This document shows, in pieces, positions 22,867 through 33,595 of a DNA stretch of 64,000 nt; position 1 is the stretch's first letter; every line of letters begins with the position of its first letter. Made by a program: the position numbers and the translations under genes. A model generated the notes under the pieces. It was not told the origin of the DNA. It did no database searches and saw only the letters and a list, made by a program, of their open reading frames with translations. Source of the DNA: Papio anubis (lineage: Eukaryota > Chordata > Mammalia > Primates > Cercopithecidae); assembly GCF_008728515.1 (NCBI RefSeq), contig NC_044978.1, positions 9,306,452 to 9,370,451 on the forward strand. Direction: 5' to 3'.

Positions 22867-23267
22867 TGGGAGGCCATTGTTTTGGACCAGCCTCCTGCCC
22901 TAGGCCCCAGCAGACCAGATCAAACTATAATGGAGTCACATATGCTAAGTGTCACCTACTCAAATTGAATTTTGAAACTGCCCAGTTTGCCAAAAAAAAC
23001 ACAGGAGAGTCCAGTCAAACTGTGTCAGCATAATAAGGAAGTCCTCTGTTTTTAACCCCGTAAGAGAAGTCACTGTGAAATGATTAATCTGTTTTTTATT
23101 CACCATTTCTGCCTTCTTCAGACCTTTCCTGCCTATGAAACCAATCTCCTCGGCTCAGCTCATACGAACATTTATTTTGTTTTATAAAATGATATGTTGA
23201 CTGATTCTGGAATCTCTGAAAACCATTAGATATTTAAACTAAATTTGTTGTTATTTTGCCTTTGAGA
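22867..23267 (+). mobile_element. LTR-like element, copy B of the pair
   Basis: Begins TGGGAGGCCATTG and follows copy A (18504-19022) through 'aatggagtcacatatgct', 'gagagtccagtcaaactg', 'ttaaccccgtaagagaagtc', 'tgactgattctgg' and the T-rich end. It is shorter by about 120 bp and clearly diverged from copy A, so the two are separate old insertions. Confidence 0.6.
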
Positions 23268-24188
23268 AATCTTAAATGTTAAATATCTTATTATCTAGTT
23301 TTAACGGGTAAGTTTATGAGTAATATTTTTATGCAGTTCTACATTTTCAAAATTCTGACTAGAGCACACTTAGACTTTATAATGGGAAAAGAGTTATTAA
23401 ACAAATAAGGCCAAATGCATGCAATTAATAAGCAAAGATTAACGAAGAAGTAGCTTCAATTCAGATCTGTGTTTTTATACGTTCTGTTTTAACTTTATAA
23501 TTTATCTTCCAACTTCTTTCTATGGATCATAATTGCACTGATAGTTGCTGTTGGTATTTTAAATTTAAAGGTCCAATTTTTTTTTTTTTTTAGAATAAGA
23601 GAAACTCCAAACCTCAGCATCACAAAATATAGCCATGCAACAAACATGCACATCAACCTCCTGAATCTAAAAAAAAGGAGAAATTCAAAAAAGAAGCTAA
23701 TTTAATATTCACGTTTATCTCCTTTTTTGCTTTAAGTTAAAAGTTGAAAAACAGTCAGTGTGAAACCTGACATAATTCAATTATACATGTTTTATAGGGC
23801 ATTATTTTTAATAAAAGTGATTTCAAGAAAAAAAAAAAAGAGAGAAACTAGACAAGACTCATCAGCAGTAACAGCCTGAATGCAGGAGATTGAGTTTTAC
23901 GCTATCAAACAAGAGAGTCCATGCAAACTATCAGAGGCCAAAAGTATGTGCTCATATGCATTTAGTTTGCAGACAGAGAGACACATAGTCTCTGGAGCAT
24001 CGAGAAATGAAACATATAATAACGGTCTATGTCCACCTAATAGCTAATTGCAAAATCCTCTATAACTAATCCCATCTCACTCTTGAAAATTAGCTATCAC
24101 CTAAAGTACCAAAATTGCAAAGAAGGCAAAGAATAAACTAGTGCCATCTGTTCCATTCCCATCTCTCTACATGCTCAAATCATGAGTC
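23268..24188. other. Unique AT-rich sequence
   Basis: No gene or repeat family recognised. A T run (23578-23591) and an A-rich run (23828-23843) occur. Confidence 0.45.
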
Positions 24189-24503
24189 TCCTCTCCTCTC
24201 CTCTCCTTTCCCTTTCTTCCTTTCTTCCTTTCTTTCTTTTCTTTCTTCTTTTCTTTCTTTTCTTTCCTTTCTTTTCTTTCTTCCTTTCCTTTCCTTTCCT
24301 TTCCTTTCCTTTCCTTTCCTTTCCTTTCCTTTCCTTTCCTTTCACTCACTCCCTTTCCTTCCTTTCCTTTCCTTTCCTTTCCTTTCCTTCCTTTCCTTCC
24401 TTTTTCCTTTCCTTTCCTTCCTTTCCTTTCCTTTCCTTTCCTTCCTTTCCTTTCCTTCCTCTTTCTTTCCTTTCCTTCCTTTCCTTCCTTTCCTTTCCTC
24501 GCT
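24189..24503 (+). repeat. Long pyrimidine tract, (CCTTT)n and (CTTTT)n variants
   Basis: More than 300 bp are almost purely C and T (purines on the other strand), made mainly of CCTTT units with tttctt and cttcc variants. Sitting at the 3' (tail) side of the minus-strand Alu remnant at 24594-24776, it most likely grew from that Alu's A tail. Such mirror-symmetric tracts can form triplex (H-DNA) structure. The long open frames on both strands here are artefacts of the repeat. Confidence 0.95.
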
Positions 24504-24593
24504 CCTTTCCTGTTTTGATTGGATCTCCGCCGGGCTCGGATGTGGTGTTTGATCTGTCCTGCAGCCAGGCTTCCAGTCGGACGATCTGTCGAG
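24504..24593. other. Short CpG-rich segment of unknown origin
   Basis: Between the pyrimidine tract and the Alu remnant lie about 90 bp with six CpGs, including ctccgccgggctcgg and cagtcggacgatctgtcg. The position would be filled by the other Alu arm in a normal Alu, but the sequence does not follow Alu. Neighbouring DNA is CpG-poor. Confidence 0.6.
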
Positions 24594-24776
24594 TCTGGTG
24601 GCTGAGGACTACGGATGATGCCACCAAGCCAGGCAATTTTTTGTTTGTTTGTTTTTTGGTAGAGACAGGGTTTTGCCATGTTGGCCAGGCTGGTCTCAAA
24701 CTTCTGGGCTCACGCAATCTGCCCACCTTGACCCCCTAAAATGTTGGAATTATAGGCATGAGCCACTCTGTATCAG
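24594..24776 (-). mobile_element. Alu remnant, minus strand, partial
   Basis: From the 'gtggctgaggactacgg' block (an altered form of the usual Alu text) through 'ggtagagacagggttttgcc' to 'ggcatgagccac' only the 5' arm region is recognisable. The remaining arm is missing or replaced. Confidence 0.8.
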
Positions 24777-25779
24777 GTTCTTCATTTCTAAGAAGCTAAG
24801 TGGTTTCTGGCAGAAACAGAATAAAAATGGGCTACCTGGCATGGTGACTTTTCTACACTATCTCAGAAGTTTCTTCTTCCTTAATGCTATACATTCCACA
24901 AATCAACTGGCTTTCTTTTGCTTATATTTTTCAGTAAACAATTTATTGCATAATTTGTTTTGAAATTTTGGTTGTGAAAAATGTTTGACATTTGAACGAA
25001 GACATCAAATGACAAGAAACCAAGCTCTTAACACTTGGGATTCAGCAGTGCTCTGCCCTGTGTTCAGCAACTCAGTTATTTACAGATCCCAGTATATGCT
25101 CACTTAGGATTAAAAAATGGAGGAAGAGACAGCCAAATATAGAAGATTCTTTCGCAGCACTATGGTAATTTGACAAATTTTCCACACTAAAATGATAGTT
25201 ATATTCTAATTTAAGGAGAGTGAAATTGAGACGGAAAACTGGTTCCTTATTTCAGATGCATAGAGCAACATACCTCAAGAAATATTCCTCTGCCTAGTTA
25301 CAGGGAGACATGTGCTTTAGGAAACAAAGCGCTCACCCTCATGTTGCTATAGCTACACTTGTGTACCTGTAAGAATTCTGCAAAAATGAATCCCATTATA
25401 TTGAAGAACAAAACACCAGAGACATTTCACTTGACAGAAAATTTAAATATATCTCCTTACAGAATATGCATCACTTTTAGTCACTTTGCAAGGGAGTGAC
25501 CTGTTACTGTAGTAGTTCCATTCATTATATATGCATAAATTTTAAGACTATTGCTATTTGCACAGTACAAAAGAAATATTTGCATGCTGGGACATAATGA
25601 GAATCCATCACAATGAAAAGTTTCATCGTTTATGGGAAAATGTTTCGTTTTAATATGCTTGGTTCTTCAATTTGGGAATATGCCAAATTCTTTTGTAAAC
25701 TCCTGTAAATTGGAAAGATCTTCCCCACTCCCTCATCAAATGCTTCTGGACCATAGGCTTCACCTCTTTTGCTTGTCAT

Positions 25780-25818
<39 letters not shown>

Positions 25819-26084
25819 GATAGAATAAAAGGGAAATGGAGATTCTTCTTTTTCTAAAATAGCAAGGCTTATGAAAAACTAACATTAGTCCAAGCCAGAA
25901 CCAAAAATCACAATTCACTTATAAGCACTAATATTATTTCTGCTACTATCCTACTGTTAATCATGTTATAAGGAACAGGCCTGTGAGACATACTGGTTCT
26001 ACTTTTCTCCATTATCTCATTTTCAATGAATTCCTTTAAACTTTTTCTTCTGATACAGTCTAGAGGCAGCATACGCTGCCTTTA
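24777..26084. other. Unique sequence with an isolated A33 run
   Basis: Nothing gene-like. A pure run of 33 A lies at 25783-25815 with no SINE or LINE body to its left. Confidence 0.5.
25783..25815 (+). repeat. Isolated poly(A) run, 33 nt
   Basis: An uninterrupted A run of this length usually marks the tail of a recent retroposed insertion, but no recognisable body precedes it. Confidence 0.97.
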
Positions 26085-26290
26085 GGATCATAATCCCTTA
26101 TGTCTGAGACCTGGGCTTGAAGCCTTGACAATGTTCTTTATTCGTTGTCCAACTCTTCTACTAAATGGTGCTAATCATGGAATCTACACCATATATTGGT
26201 TGTGAGGTTAAATGAGAACTCTTATCCCAGTGCTGAACCCAGTAAGTTCTCTGTGTGAGTTCACTATTATCATTGGTAATTTTGCAGGAG
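26085..26290 (+). mobile_element. MIR SINE fossil, plus strand
   Basis: 'gagacctgggcttgaagcc', 'gttgtccaactcttct', 'ttgtgaggttaaatgagaac' and 'cccagtgctgaacccagtaag' follow the MIR order with heavy decay. Confidence 0.6.
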
Positions 26291-27023
26291 CAAACGTAAT
26301 AGCAATTATAATGACTATGGCACACTATACTTCCAGATAGCTGGTAAGCAGAATAGATAAATCTTATCAGTCGCTGTAACTTGAGCTATTAGTATCCCAA
26401 AACTTAAATACAGTGCTTTTGTCCCCATACTTAATGTTAGATTAACTCTCAAGCAAAGACATTTAGTCATTTAAAAACATTTTTTAAAGACACATAAATA
26501 GTATATGTTATTTTAACCTAGAGGTCTTTACTGTAACGTTGATCCTGAGGATAACATTGTAGTAATAATTATGCTTGGAAATTCATCCACTTGCAGATAT
26601 TTACAACCCTGTATCAGAGTTGAAGTGACAAACCGAAGACAACCTGTGCTCTAACAAACACTCAAATGTTACCTCTATTTATATCTAAATTTACATGTAT
26701 GTCAGAGTCATATCTATACCTATATATACAGAACTATAACTTACAGGTAGTACTTGAAAAATTATAATGAATAAATCCTACTTCTTTTTGCAGATTTGTC
26801 CTGTTATCTAGACAAAATCCTTCTAAAAACATTAAAGCAAAATCACCTTCTCAGCTGTTACACAACTGAACTACCTCTCCATCCTGTTTGCCAAATAAAA
26901 TTCTACTTTCTTTCAGGTTTACCATTCTACTGGGGACAGCCCCAGTTCCACTTTGGTCTGTATCAAACGGTTTTAATGCCACATGCCAGCACATAATTTC
27001 CACTTATTTTAGCATTGAGTTTT
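26291..27023. other. Unique sequence
   Basis: No gene or repeat recognised. A 66-codon frame at 26796-26996 has no motif. Confidence 0.4.
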
Positions 27024-27359
27024 CCTGCCTTCATTTTATTTGATTTTATTTTTTTGAAACGGAATCTCACTCTCTTGCCCAGGCTGGAGTGCAATGGCAT
27101 GATCTCGGCTCACTGCAACCTCCACCTCCCGGGTTCAAACGGTTCTGGTTCTCCCACCCACCTCAGACTCCCAGGTAGCTGGGACTGCACTTGTGTGCCA
27201 CCATGCTTGGCTAATTTTTTTGTGTCATTTGTAGAGGCAGGGTTTCACCATGTTGGCCAGGCTGGTCTCAAACTCCTGACCTTAAGTGATCTGTCCACCT
27301 CGGCCTTCCAGAGTGCTGGAATTACAGACGTGAGCCACCGCACCTGACCCTGCGTTCAT
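27024..27359 (-). mobile_element. Alu SINE, minus strand, with near-perfect target duplications
   Basis: Body about 27040-27348. Flanks cctgccttcat (27024-27034) and cctgcgttcat (27349-27359) differ at one position. The 'ggttctggttctccc' segment near 27140 shows a small internal duplication. Confidence 0.95.
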
Positions 27360-27609
27360 GATCACTTACCTCCCCTTCTACGATGCCCAATCTCAAGAGG
27401 TGCCCCTCTGCAAACAGTTATCTGCCTTTGAGACATCATGGCAGTAGACTACCCTTCCTCGGCCTCTATTAAATTATCTGGTTATATTTAGTGACAAAAG
27501 TGAGGCAATTCTTTCCCCTGTTATTAATGCAGCACATTCTGAGAAAATGCAGTCATGAATCGCTCTCTTACATAAATGTACTTAAGATTTTTACTGTTCT
27601 CTAGATTGG

Positions 27610-27670
27610 AACTCCTCAGTGTTTAATTCATATGCAAATCACATGAGGAAACTGATAAAATGTAGATTCA
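27610..27670. mobile_element. MER5A-like DNA transposon, first part
   Basis: 'cagtgtttaattcatatgcaa' followed by 'tcacatgaggaaactg' and 'aaaatgtagattca' match the left part of MER5A, a hAT-Charlie non-autonomous element. The rest continues at 28003 after an L1 insertion. Confidence 0.65.
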
Positions 27671-28002
27671 TTGTACAGATGATGGAGAGCTTTATGGCAT
27701 AGATTGTAGTCATGGTTTCACAGGTGTATACTTATCTCTAAACTCATCAAGTTGTATACATTAAAAATGTACAGCTTTAAAAACTGGATAGTGACAAATT
27801 ATGACTGTATATATTTGTGAGGTATGTGATGCTATCATATATGTATATACTGTGGAATTATTGAATTAAGCTAATTAACATATCCGTTACCTCAAATACT
27901 TATTACTGATTCTTTCTATTTAAATAAAACATTGACTTTTTTATATCAATCATGCTTCAATAAATTATTTAAAATAAACAAACCAACAAAAATGTAGATT
28001 CA
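27657..28002 (+). mobile_element. L1-derived insertion with 14-bp target duplications inside MER5A
   Basis: aaaatgtagattca stands at 27657-27670 and again at 27989-28002. Between them lie about 318 bp of old L1 3'-region type sequence ('ggtttcacaggtgtatac', 'aaactcatcaagttg', then 'aagctaattaacatatccg' and 'catgcttcaataaat') ending in an A-rich tail (27970-27988). The insertion splits a MER5A-like element. The duplication and tail agree with L1-type target-primed insertion. Confidence 0.8.
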
Positions 28003-28105
28003 GATTCCATAGGCCCGGGGTGGGATTTGAGAATTCGCTTTTCAAGTAACTCCCAGAAGATCCTGATGAGGCTGTTCCAAGGCCCACACTTTATCAAACC
28101 AGGAG
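28003..28105. mobile_element. MER5A-like DNA transposon, second part
   Basis: 'cccggggtgggatttgagaat', 'caagtaactcccagaagatcc' and 'ccacactttatcaaacc' continue the MER5A text after the interrupting insertion. Confidence 0.65.
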
Positions 28106-28689
28106 CTAAAGTGATCTTAATACTATCCTTTATTTTGATAACTGTCATTTCATTCAACTTTATTAATGTAAAATTTGGCATACTCCTCTAGAATTTTTGT
28201 CCCATAAATTCTAGCTTTCCATAATTCAATGTTTAATAGGACACAGCCTTCCTTCTGGAAGTTTAACATTGTAAAGGGCATGCATATCTTCTGGTAGAGA
28301 CTTTTATGAATCTTTTCCACAATATTTCAAACAGTTATCTAAACACTGGGCATGCACATACACATCAACAGTGACAGGAGCTGGAGATATTATTTTGTCT
28401 CTTATAATCCTCATCAAAAGGATATTCTAGGACATTATCAGATGACATTGGTAAAATAAAATGATATATGAGAGCATTTTACATTTATTTTTTACTTTCC
28501 TTTTTTTTGGGAGGGTGTAGGGTAGATGAAGATACAACAAAGTTTCAAGTCTCTGAACTACAGGAGAGGGTAACGATGCCTGAAGTCTCTCACTTTATTC
28601 ATTCAAAAACTCTTACATACGATAAGATGAGGTGTTTTTTTGTGGTGGATTATATTGTTAGTGATGTAATGATTCATGATAATTCTTTC

Positions 28690-28800
28690 CATCATTCTTA
28701 GCCAAAGACAGCCTGGGACAAAGTTGAGTTTAAATCTTAAATCTTAGTTCTGCCACTAACTAGCTTTGTGACCTACAGCTCAGTCTTAGAAAATGTCTGA
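28690..28800 (+). mobile_element. MIR SINE fossil, plus strand
   Basis: 'cttagttctgccactaac' and 'tagctttgtgacctac' are the MIR core. Confidence 0.75.
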
Positions 28801-30886
28801 CAATATACATTTGATTGTTCATTACTAATACTGCTCATACTGGTATATTACAGAAAACTTTGAAATTATAGTTGTGGACATGACCATACGGCAAGAATCA
28901 GATCAGGGTGGATGACTGCCTTGGAGCACGCAGGAGCAGGGATGCGAGGAGGTTTTATAGAGCCTTCAGTTTTCCCACTGGTCCCTTTTTTACGTTTCCA
29001 AGGTTTTCCTCGTGTTATGAATCTAAACCTACGCAGGGATAGAAAATGTTATAGAATAGAACTAAGACCAGTGAAGAAATTAGCTACTTGAAAATAGCGA
29101 CAAGAATTCAGAAGTCCTCAAATTCACAAATTGACAGAAAATTTGATGTCCATAAAGTTTATGTTGACCTAAATAAGGGCAAAAATATATTCTGAACATT
29201 TCAGGTAAATGTATCTAATTATTTCTTAGACCTTCCTAAAAAAGGTTTCGGTCACATTGTCTTGATAATTGTATAAGCAACACACACCCTTACTAGTTCC
29301 ATTTTAAATTGAATAAAGAATAACCTATTTATTTAAATTTAGTATAAACAGTGAAAAATAGTGTTCAAGTTAAACACAATTTTGAAAAAAATGTACACTG
29401 ATAAATGGTCAAGGAAATTTTAAACATATATACATTTAAGTATAATATTTCCAACTATGAATCAAATGAACATCCGGAATTTGCTCAATAATGAAATTTA
29501 GGGGCTTTAGGTTCATTATTAAGATCTTGAGAAAATTTCACAGGACTGCAGTGCCATCATTGCATTGTTCCATTAGAACTCTTAGAATGTAACCATTTTC
29601 ATTTAGGGCACAGGTAGATATCGAGTCAAATGTCATGGCACATTTATTTGATGTCATGGCATAGTTATAAATATATTATTGACATTTGATTACTTTGCAA
29701 ACAAACTGTTATTATATAGTTATTTAATGTATTTATTTTGGGGAATTGTCTATTGAGGTTTTAAAATTTCTTCCTGATTTCAGAGATATAACTTGCTGTG
29801 TATTCTGGAGAATTAAAACATGCAAATGAATTATTAAGATATGTATTTATAATTTAATTTTATTCAACAGTCAAATAATACAAATGTAGAAATATTACTT
29901 TCTAAATCTACAGGGATGCATAATGCAAAAATTATAAATAACTTAAACCATACTGAATATGTTTGAATAAAATTTTTACTGCTGATTCCTACTATATTTG
30001 ATTATTAGGTATATTATGTATTTTTCCTCCAGGTACCAGATACTTTAAATAACAAATGCTATTTTTATGGTACATTATCATATCATTTAGAATATGAACT
30101 GATTATACATACTAAATTGAGTTACACATTATTCTCACCCCTAATGCTGATTTGGATACATTTCTCTACTGGAAACTATAGGAAGGCTGAAGCACCAGCT
30201 AACATTTATATGACAACAGAAAAACCCAAATAAAAAACATCTGGATCTGAACTAAAGTGAATGCATCTGATGAAATCTAAATTGCAATGGCATAACATTA
30301 TCTAGTAATGTTAACATAAAAGCTGCTAGAATCCAAATTTACCTTATAGATAACACAAAAGTTAAGTGGTGTTACTAAAATTTGATTCTTAGGATGTTTC
30401 TACAGGAGGCAAGTGTATTCAAATGTTCTGTGCAATTTGCCTCAAGATGTCTTTTTCAGTAATGATCATTTATAAGGCTTGTAATGAAACACAAAGAGTG
30501 AGAGAACACACGGTTATGTGGGTTTTAGGAAGGTAAACGTAAATTCCGGGCCCTGGAACCAATTTCTTAAAAAAGGCTTCCCCGCATCACCTCATCCTAG
30601 CTCAAAATAACTAATTGCACTTCAAAATTTTAAGGAACGAGTTAAATAAGAACAAGGACTGGCGTTTCCCTATTATGATCAAGGTGTTAATTATTCCTAA
30701 TTATATGAATTCATTTCCAAGTATATCGCTTAAAATTCTTGATTTACTAGGGTTGGGGAAGTTTGAGGGAGTAACTAGGTGAGGTTTTAGCTACATCTCT
30801 CTTGTACCTATGGGCTTATCTTATGCGAATGCTTTCCTTGCTTGAGACTGTTTGTTAACAAGAATAGACTCTAAAGAAATAGCACA
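28801..30886. other. Unique AT-rich sequence
   Basis: No gene or repeat family recognised. 'atgtcatggca' recurs 23 bp apart near 29629 and 29652. Confidence 0.45.
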
Positions 30887-31180
30887 GGCTGGGTTCGGTG
30901 CCTCATGTCTGTAATCCCAGCACTTTGGGAGGCCAAGGTGGGCAGATCTCTAGGTCAGGAGTTTGAGACCAACCTGGCCAACATGGTGAAACCCCATCTC
31001 TACTAAAAATACAAAAATGAGCCAGGCACAGTGGCAGGCGCCTGTAATCCCAGCTACTCTGGAGGCTGAGGCAGGAAAATTGCTTGAACCCGGGAGGCAG
31101 AGGTTGCAGTGAGCCAAGATGACGCCACTGCACTCCAGTCTGGGTGATAGAGCAAGACTCTGTCTAGGAAAAAAAAAAAA
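30887..31180 (+). mobile_element. Alu SINE, plus strand (cluster member 1)
   Basis: Full-length two-arm Alu starting ggctgggttcggtgcctcat, tail A12 at 31169-31180. AluS-like. First of five Alus within 3 kb. Confidence 0.97.
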
Positions 31181-31374
31181 GAGCAGAGAAGCTCTCTGGA
31201 TTGTGTGAGAGAACAGAACAACACATTTCATTCAGAGTGATGTTGGAAAGTAGAAATTCAAATATATATGGGTCCTGGACTTTTTCAGGTGTTCTAAAAT
31301 TCCTTTGGGCTTTCTGTTTTGTGGAATGATTCCAGGACTAAATTCTCCACATACGTTCCATTTACTGGTCATTA

Positions 31375-31720
31375 AAAATGATTTGAGATACGGAGCAATA
31401 ACAATCAATTAACTACAGGCAAAAAAACATGCAGGGATCTCACACACAATACTGAGTGAACAGAAGCAAGACTCAAAAAGGTACTAATTGTATGCTTCAA
31501 TTTATATCAGTTCAAAACTGAGGAAATTAATCTATGATGTTAGAATTGAGGATGGTGGTTACACTTAAGAGGGATTAGGGAGAAAGGGAGGAATAATAGA
31601 TGACAGGGACTTTCTCTAGTTTGGATTGAGTTGCTGATTATACGAGTAGGTTTAGTTTGTGAAAATTCTTTGAATTCAACACCTATTATTTGTGAGCAAC
31701 TTGTACTTTATAAAAGTTGA
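31375..31720 (+). mobile_element. Old L1M-type 3' region, plus strand
   Basis: 'aatactgagtgaacagaagc', 'gaggatggtggttacactt', 'gggagaaagggagg' and the final 'cttgtactttataaaagttg' follow the 3' UTR order of old L1M/L1ME copies. Confidence 0.6.
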
Positions 31721-31845
31721 TTTAAAATGATTTGAGGCAATCAGAGAGGGAAGATATCTATATGACCTATAGTGGTATTTACATTGTGTAAATTGTGTGA
31801 AATGAGTAATGTCAACCTGTTTACAATGACCAGATTAATTCATTT

Positions 31846-32184
31846 AGAAATAATAAGGCCAGGTGTGGTGGCTCACGCCTGTTATCCCAGCACTTTGGGA
31901 GGCTGAGGTGGGTGGATTACGAGGTCAGGAGATTGAGACCATCCTGGCTAACATGGTGAAACCCCATCTCTACTAAAAATGCAAAAAATTCGCCGGGCAT
32001 GGTGGTAGGCACCTGTAGTCCCAGCTACTCAGGAGGCTGAGGCAGGAGAATGGCATGAACCCAGGAGGCAGAGCTTGCAGTGAGCCGAGATCGTGCCACT
32101 GCACTCCAGCCTGGGAGACGGAGCAAGACTCCGTCTCAAAAAAATAAAAAAAAAATAAAAAATTAAAAAACAAAGAAATAATAA
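31846..32184 (+). mobile_element. Alu SINE, plus strand, with 11-bp target duplications (cluster member 2)
   Basis: Body 31857-32173. agaaataataa flanks it exactly at 31846-31856 and 32174-32184. The tail is A-rich with T interruptions. AluS/Y-like. Confidence 0.97.
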
Positions 32185-32347
32185 AATCAGGGAGTAGACC
32201 AATTTTATGTTTAAAGAAATCTGTAATCATAAACCAGGTTCATTGCTGAAATGAAGTACTGTTCTCATAACAATAGATTTCAATTTTGTTTGAAATAAAA
32301 AAATGAAAAATGATTTTCAACTTCTGTACTTTGGTGGTGGTTGTTCA

Positions 32348-32631
32348 TTTTTTGAGACAGAGTTTCGCTCTTGTCGCTCAGGCTGGAGTGCCATGGCGTG
32401 ACCTCAGCTCACTGCAACCTCTGCCTCCTGGACTCCAGCGATTCTCCTACCTTGGCCCCTCAAGTAGCTGGGATTACAGGCACCTGCCACCATGCCTGGC
32501 TAATTTTTTTTTTTTTCCCAGTAGAGACAAGGTTTCACTATGTGAGTCAGGCTGGTCCTGACCTCAGGTGATCCACCTGCCTTGGCCTTCCAAAGCGCTG
32601 GGATTACAGGCATGAGCCACCGTGCCGGGCC
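32348..32631 (-). mobile_element. Alu SINE, minus strand (cluster member 3)
   Basis: Short T6 tail, both arms, end at cgtgccgggcc. A segment near 32545-32565 is shortened by about 20 bp ('caggctggtcctgacctcagg'). No clear target duplication. Confidence 0.96.
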
Positions 32632-32868
32632 TAATTTTTTACCTCTGAACACCCTACGGATAATAAAATCCATTTCCTCATTTAAGTTATCTGAATTTAT
32701 TAAGAAATTGCATAAATACTTATAATCAGGTACGTGTCATATGCTTTGCAAATATCCAATTCTACTTTCAGTAAAAAATAAAGAACTTTTAAAATATTCC
32801 TATTTGATAAAAAGGAGGAAATGAGACTCAGAAGGTTGAAGTATCTTCTCTGAGATCAAATTACCAGT

Positions 32869-33173
32869 AAGAATAAGAGCTCTTTTTTTTTTTTTTTTTT
32901 GAGACGGAGTCTCACTCTGTGGCCCAGGCTGGAGTGCAGTGGCCGGATCTCAGCTCACTGCAAGCTCCGCCTCCCGGGTTCCCGCCATTCTCCTGCCTCA
33001 GCCTCCCGAGTAGCTGGGACTACAGGCGCCGCCACCTTGCCCAGCTAGTTTTTTGTGTTTTTTGTATTTTTAGTAGAGACGGGGTTTCATCGTGTTAGCC
33101 AGGATGGTCTCGGCCTCCCAAAGTGCTGGGATTACAGGCTTGAGCCACCGCGCCCGGCAAGAATAAGAGCTCT
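32869..33173 (-). mobile_element. Young AluY-type SINE, minus strand, exact 15-bp target duplications (cluster member 4)
   Basis: aagaataagagctct flanks the body exactly at 32869-32883 and 33159-33173. The body (32884-33158) retains many CpGs. On the sense strand it reads ggcgggaacccggg, gatccggccactgc, aactagctgggc and ggctcaagcctgtaatccc, changes I associate with Old World monkey AluY subfamilies. About 30 bp, normally 'gatctcctgacctcgtgatcc...', are missing between 33110 and 33111. Confidence 0.95.
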
Positions 33174-33204
33174 AACATTAATCTTGGATTTTCATTCATG
33201 ACAC

Positions 33205-33379
33205 CAACGGTTCTCAACTCCCTGTGTGCAGCAGAGGGCTTGTTCAACACAGGCTTCAGCAATCCACTCTCGGGCCTTCTGGTCCAGTGGGTGTGGACTG
33301 CGCCCAGGAACATGCATTTCACACGAGTTCCCAGGTGACACTGCTGGGGCTGGTGGCGCACCACACTTTAGGACCACTG
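33205..33379. mobile_element. MER5A-like hAT transposon
   Basis: Ends 'caacggttctcaac' and 'ctttaggaccactg' are the imperfect terminal repeats of MER5A. Inside are 'gaacatgcatttcac' and 'gagttcccaggtgacactg'. It adjoins an L2 end. Confidence 0.75.
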
Positions 33380-33545
33380 TGCTATCCCAGGCTGTCTGTG
33401 GTCTCTCTCCTTACTTGCCTGTGCCCACCTTGCGGTTTACAGCCTGGTCTCTTTTACTAGGTATCACTCTATTCCCAGAGCCTAACAACAGAGTGTCTGG
33501 GATATAGGAGGCATTCAATAAATACATAGAAATAAGTAGATGATT
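33380..33545 (+). mobile_element. L2 3' end, plus strand
   Basis: 'ccagagcctaacaacagagtg', 'ctgggatataggaggc' and 'attcaataaatac' are the L2 3' terminal text. Confidence 0.75.
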
Positions 33546-33546
33546 G

Positions 33547-33564
33547 AAGAAAGTCTTTTTTTTT

Positions 33565-33595
<31 letters not shown>

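Noticed and set aside
18504..23267. A single provirus bounded by two LTRs
   Set aside because: The interior contains older MIR and DNA-transposon fossils and no retroviral genes.
24167..24739. Open frames of 126-185 codons on both strands
   Set aside because: They are low-complexity translations of the CCTTT repeat (S/F/L-rich on one strand, K/G/R/E-rich on the other) and run into an Alu remnant.
24189..24776. SVA element (CT-rich end plus Alu-like part)
   Set aside because: No VNTR or SINE-R part, wrong repeat unit, and SVA is hominoid-specific while the Alus point to an Old World monkey.
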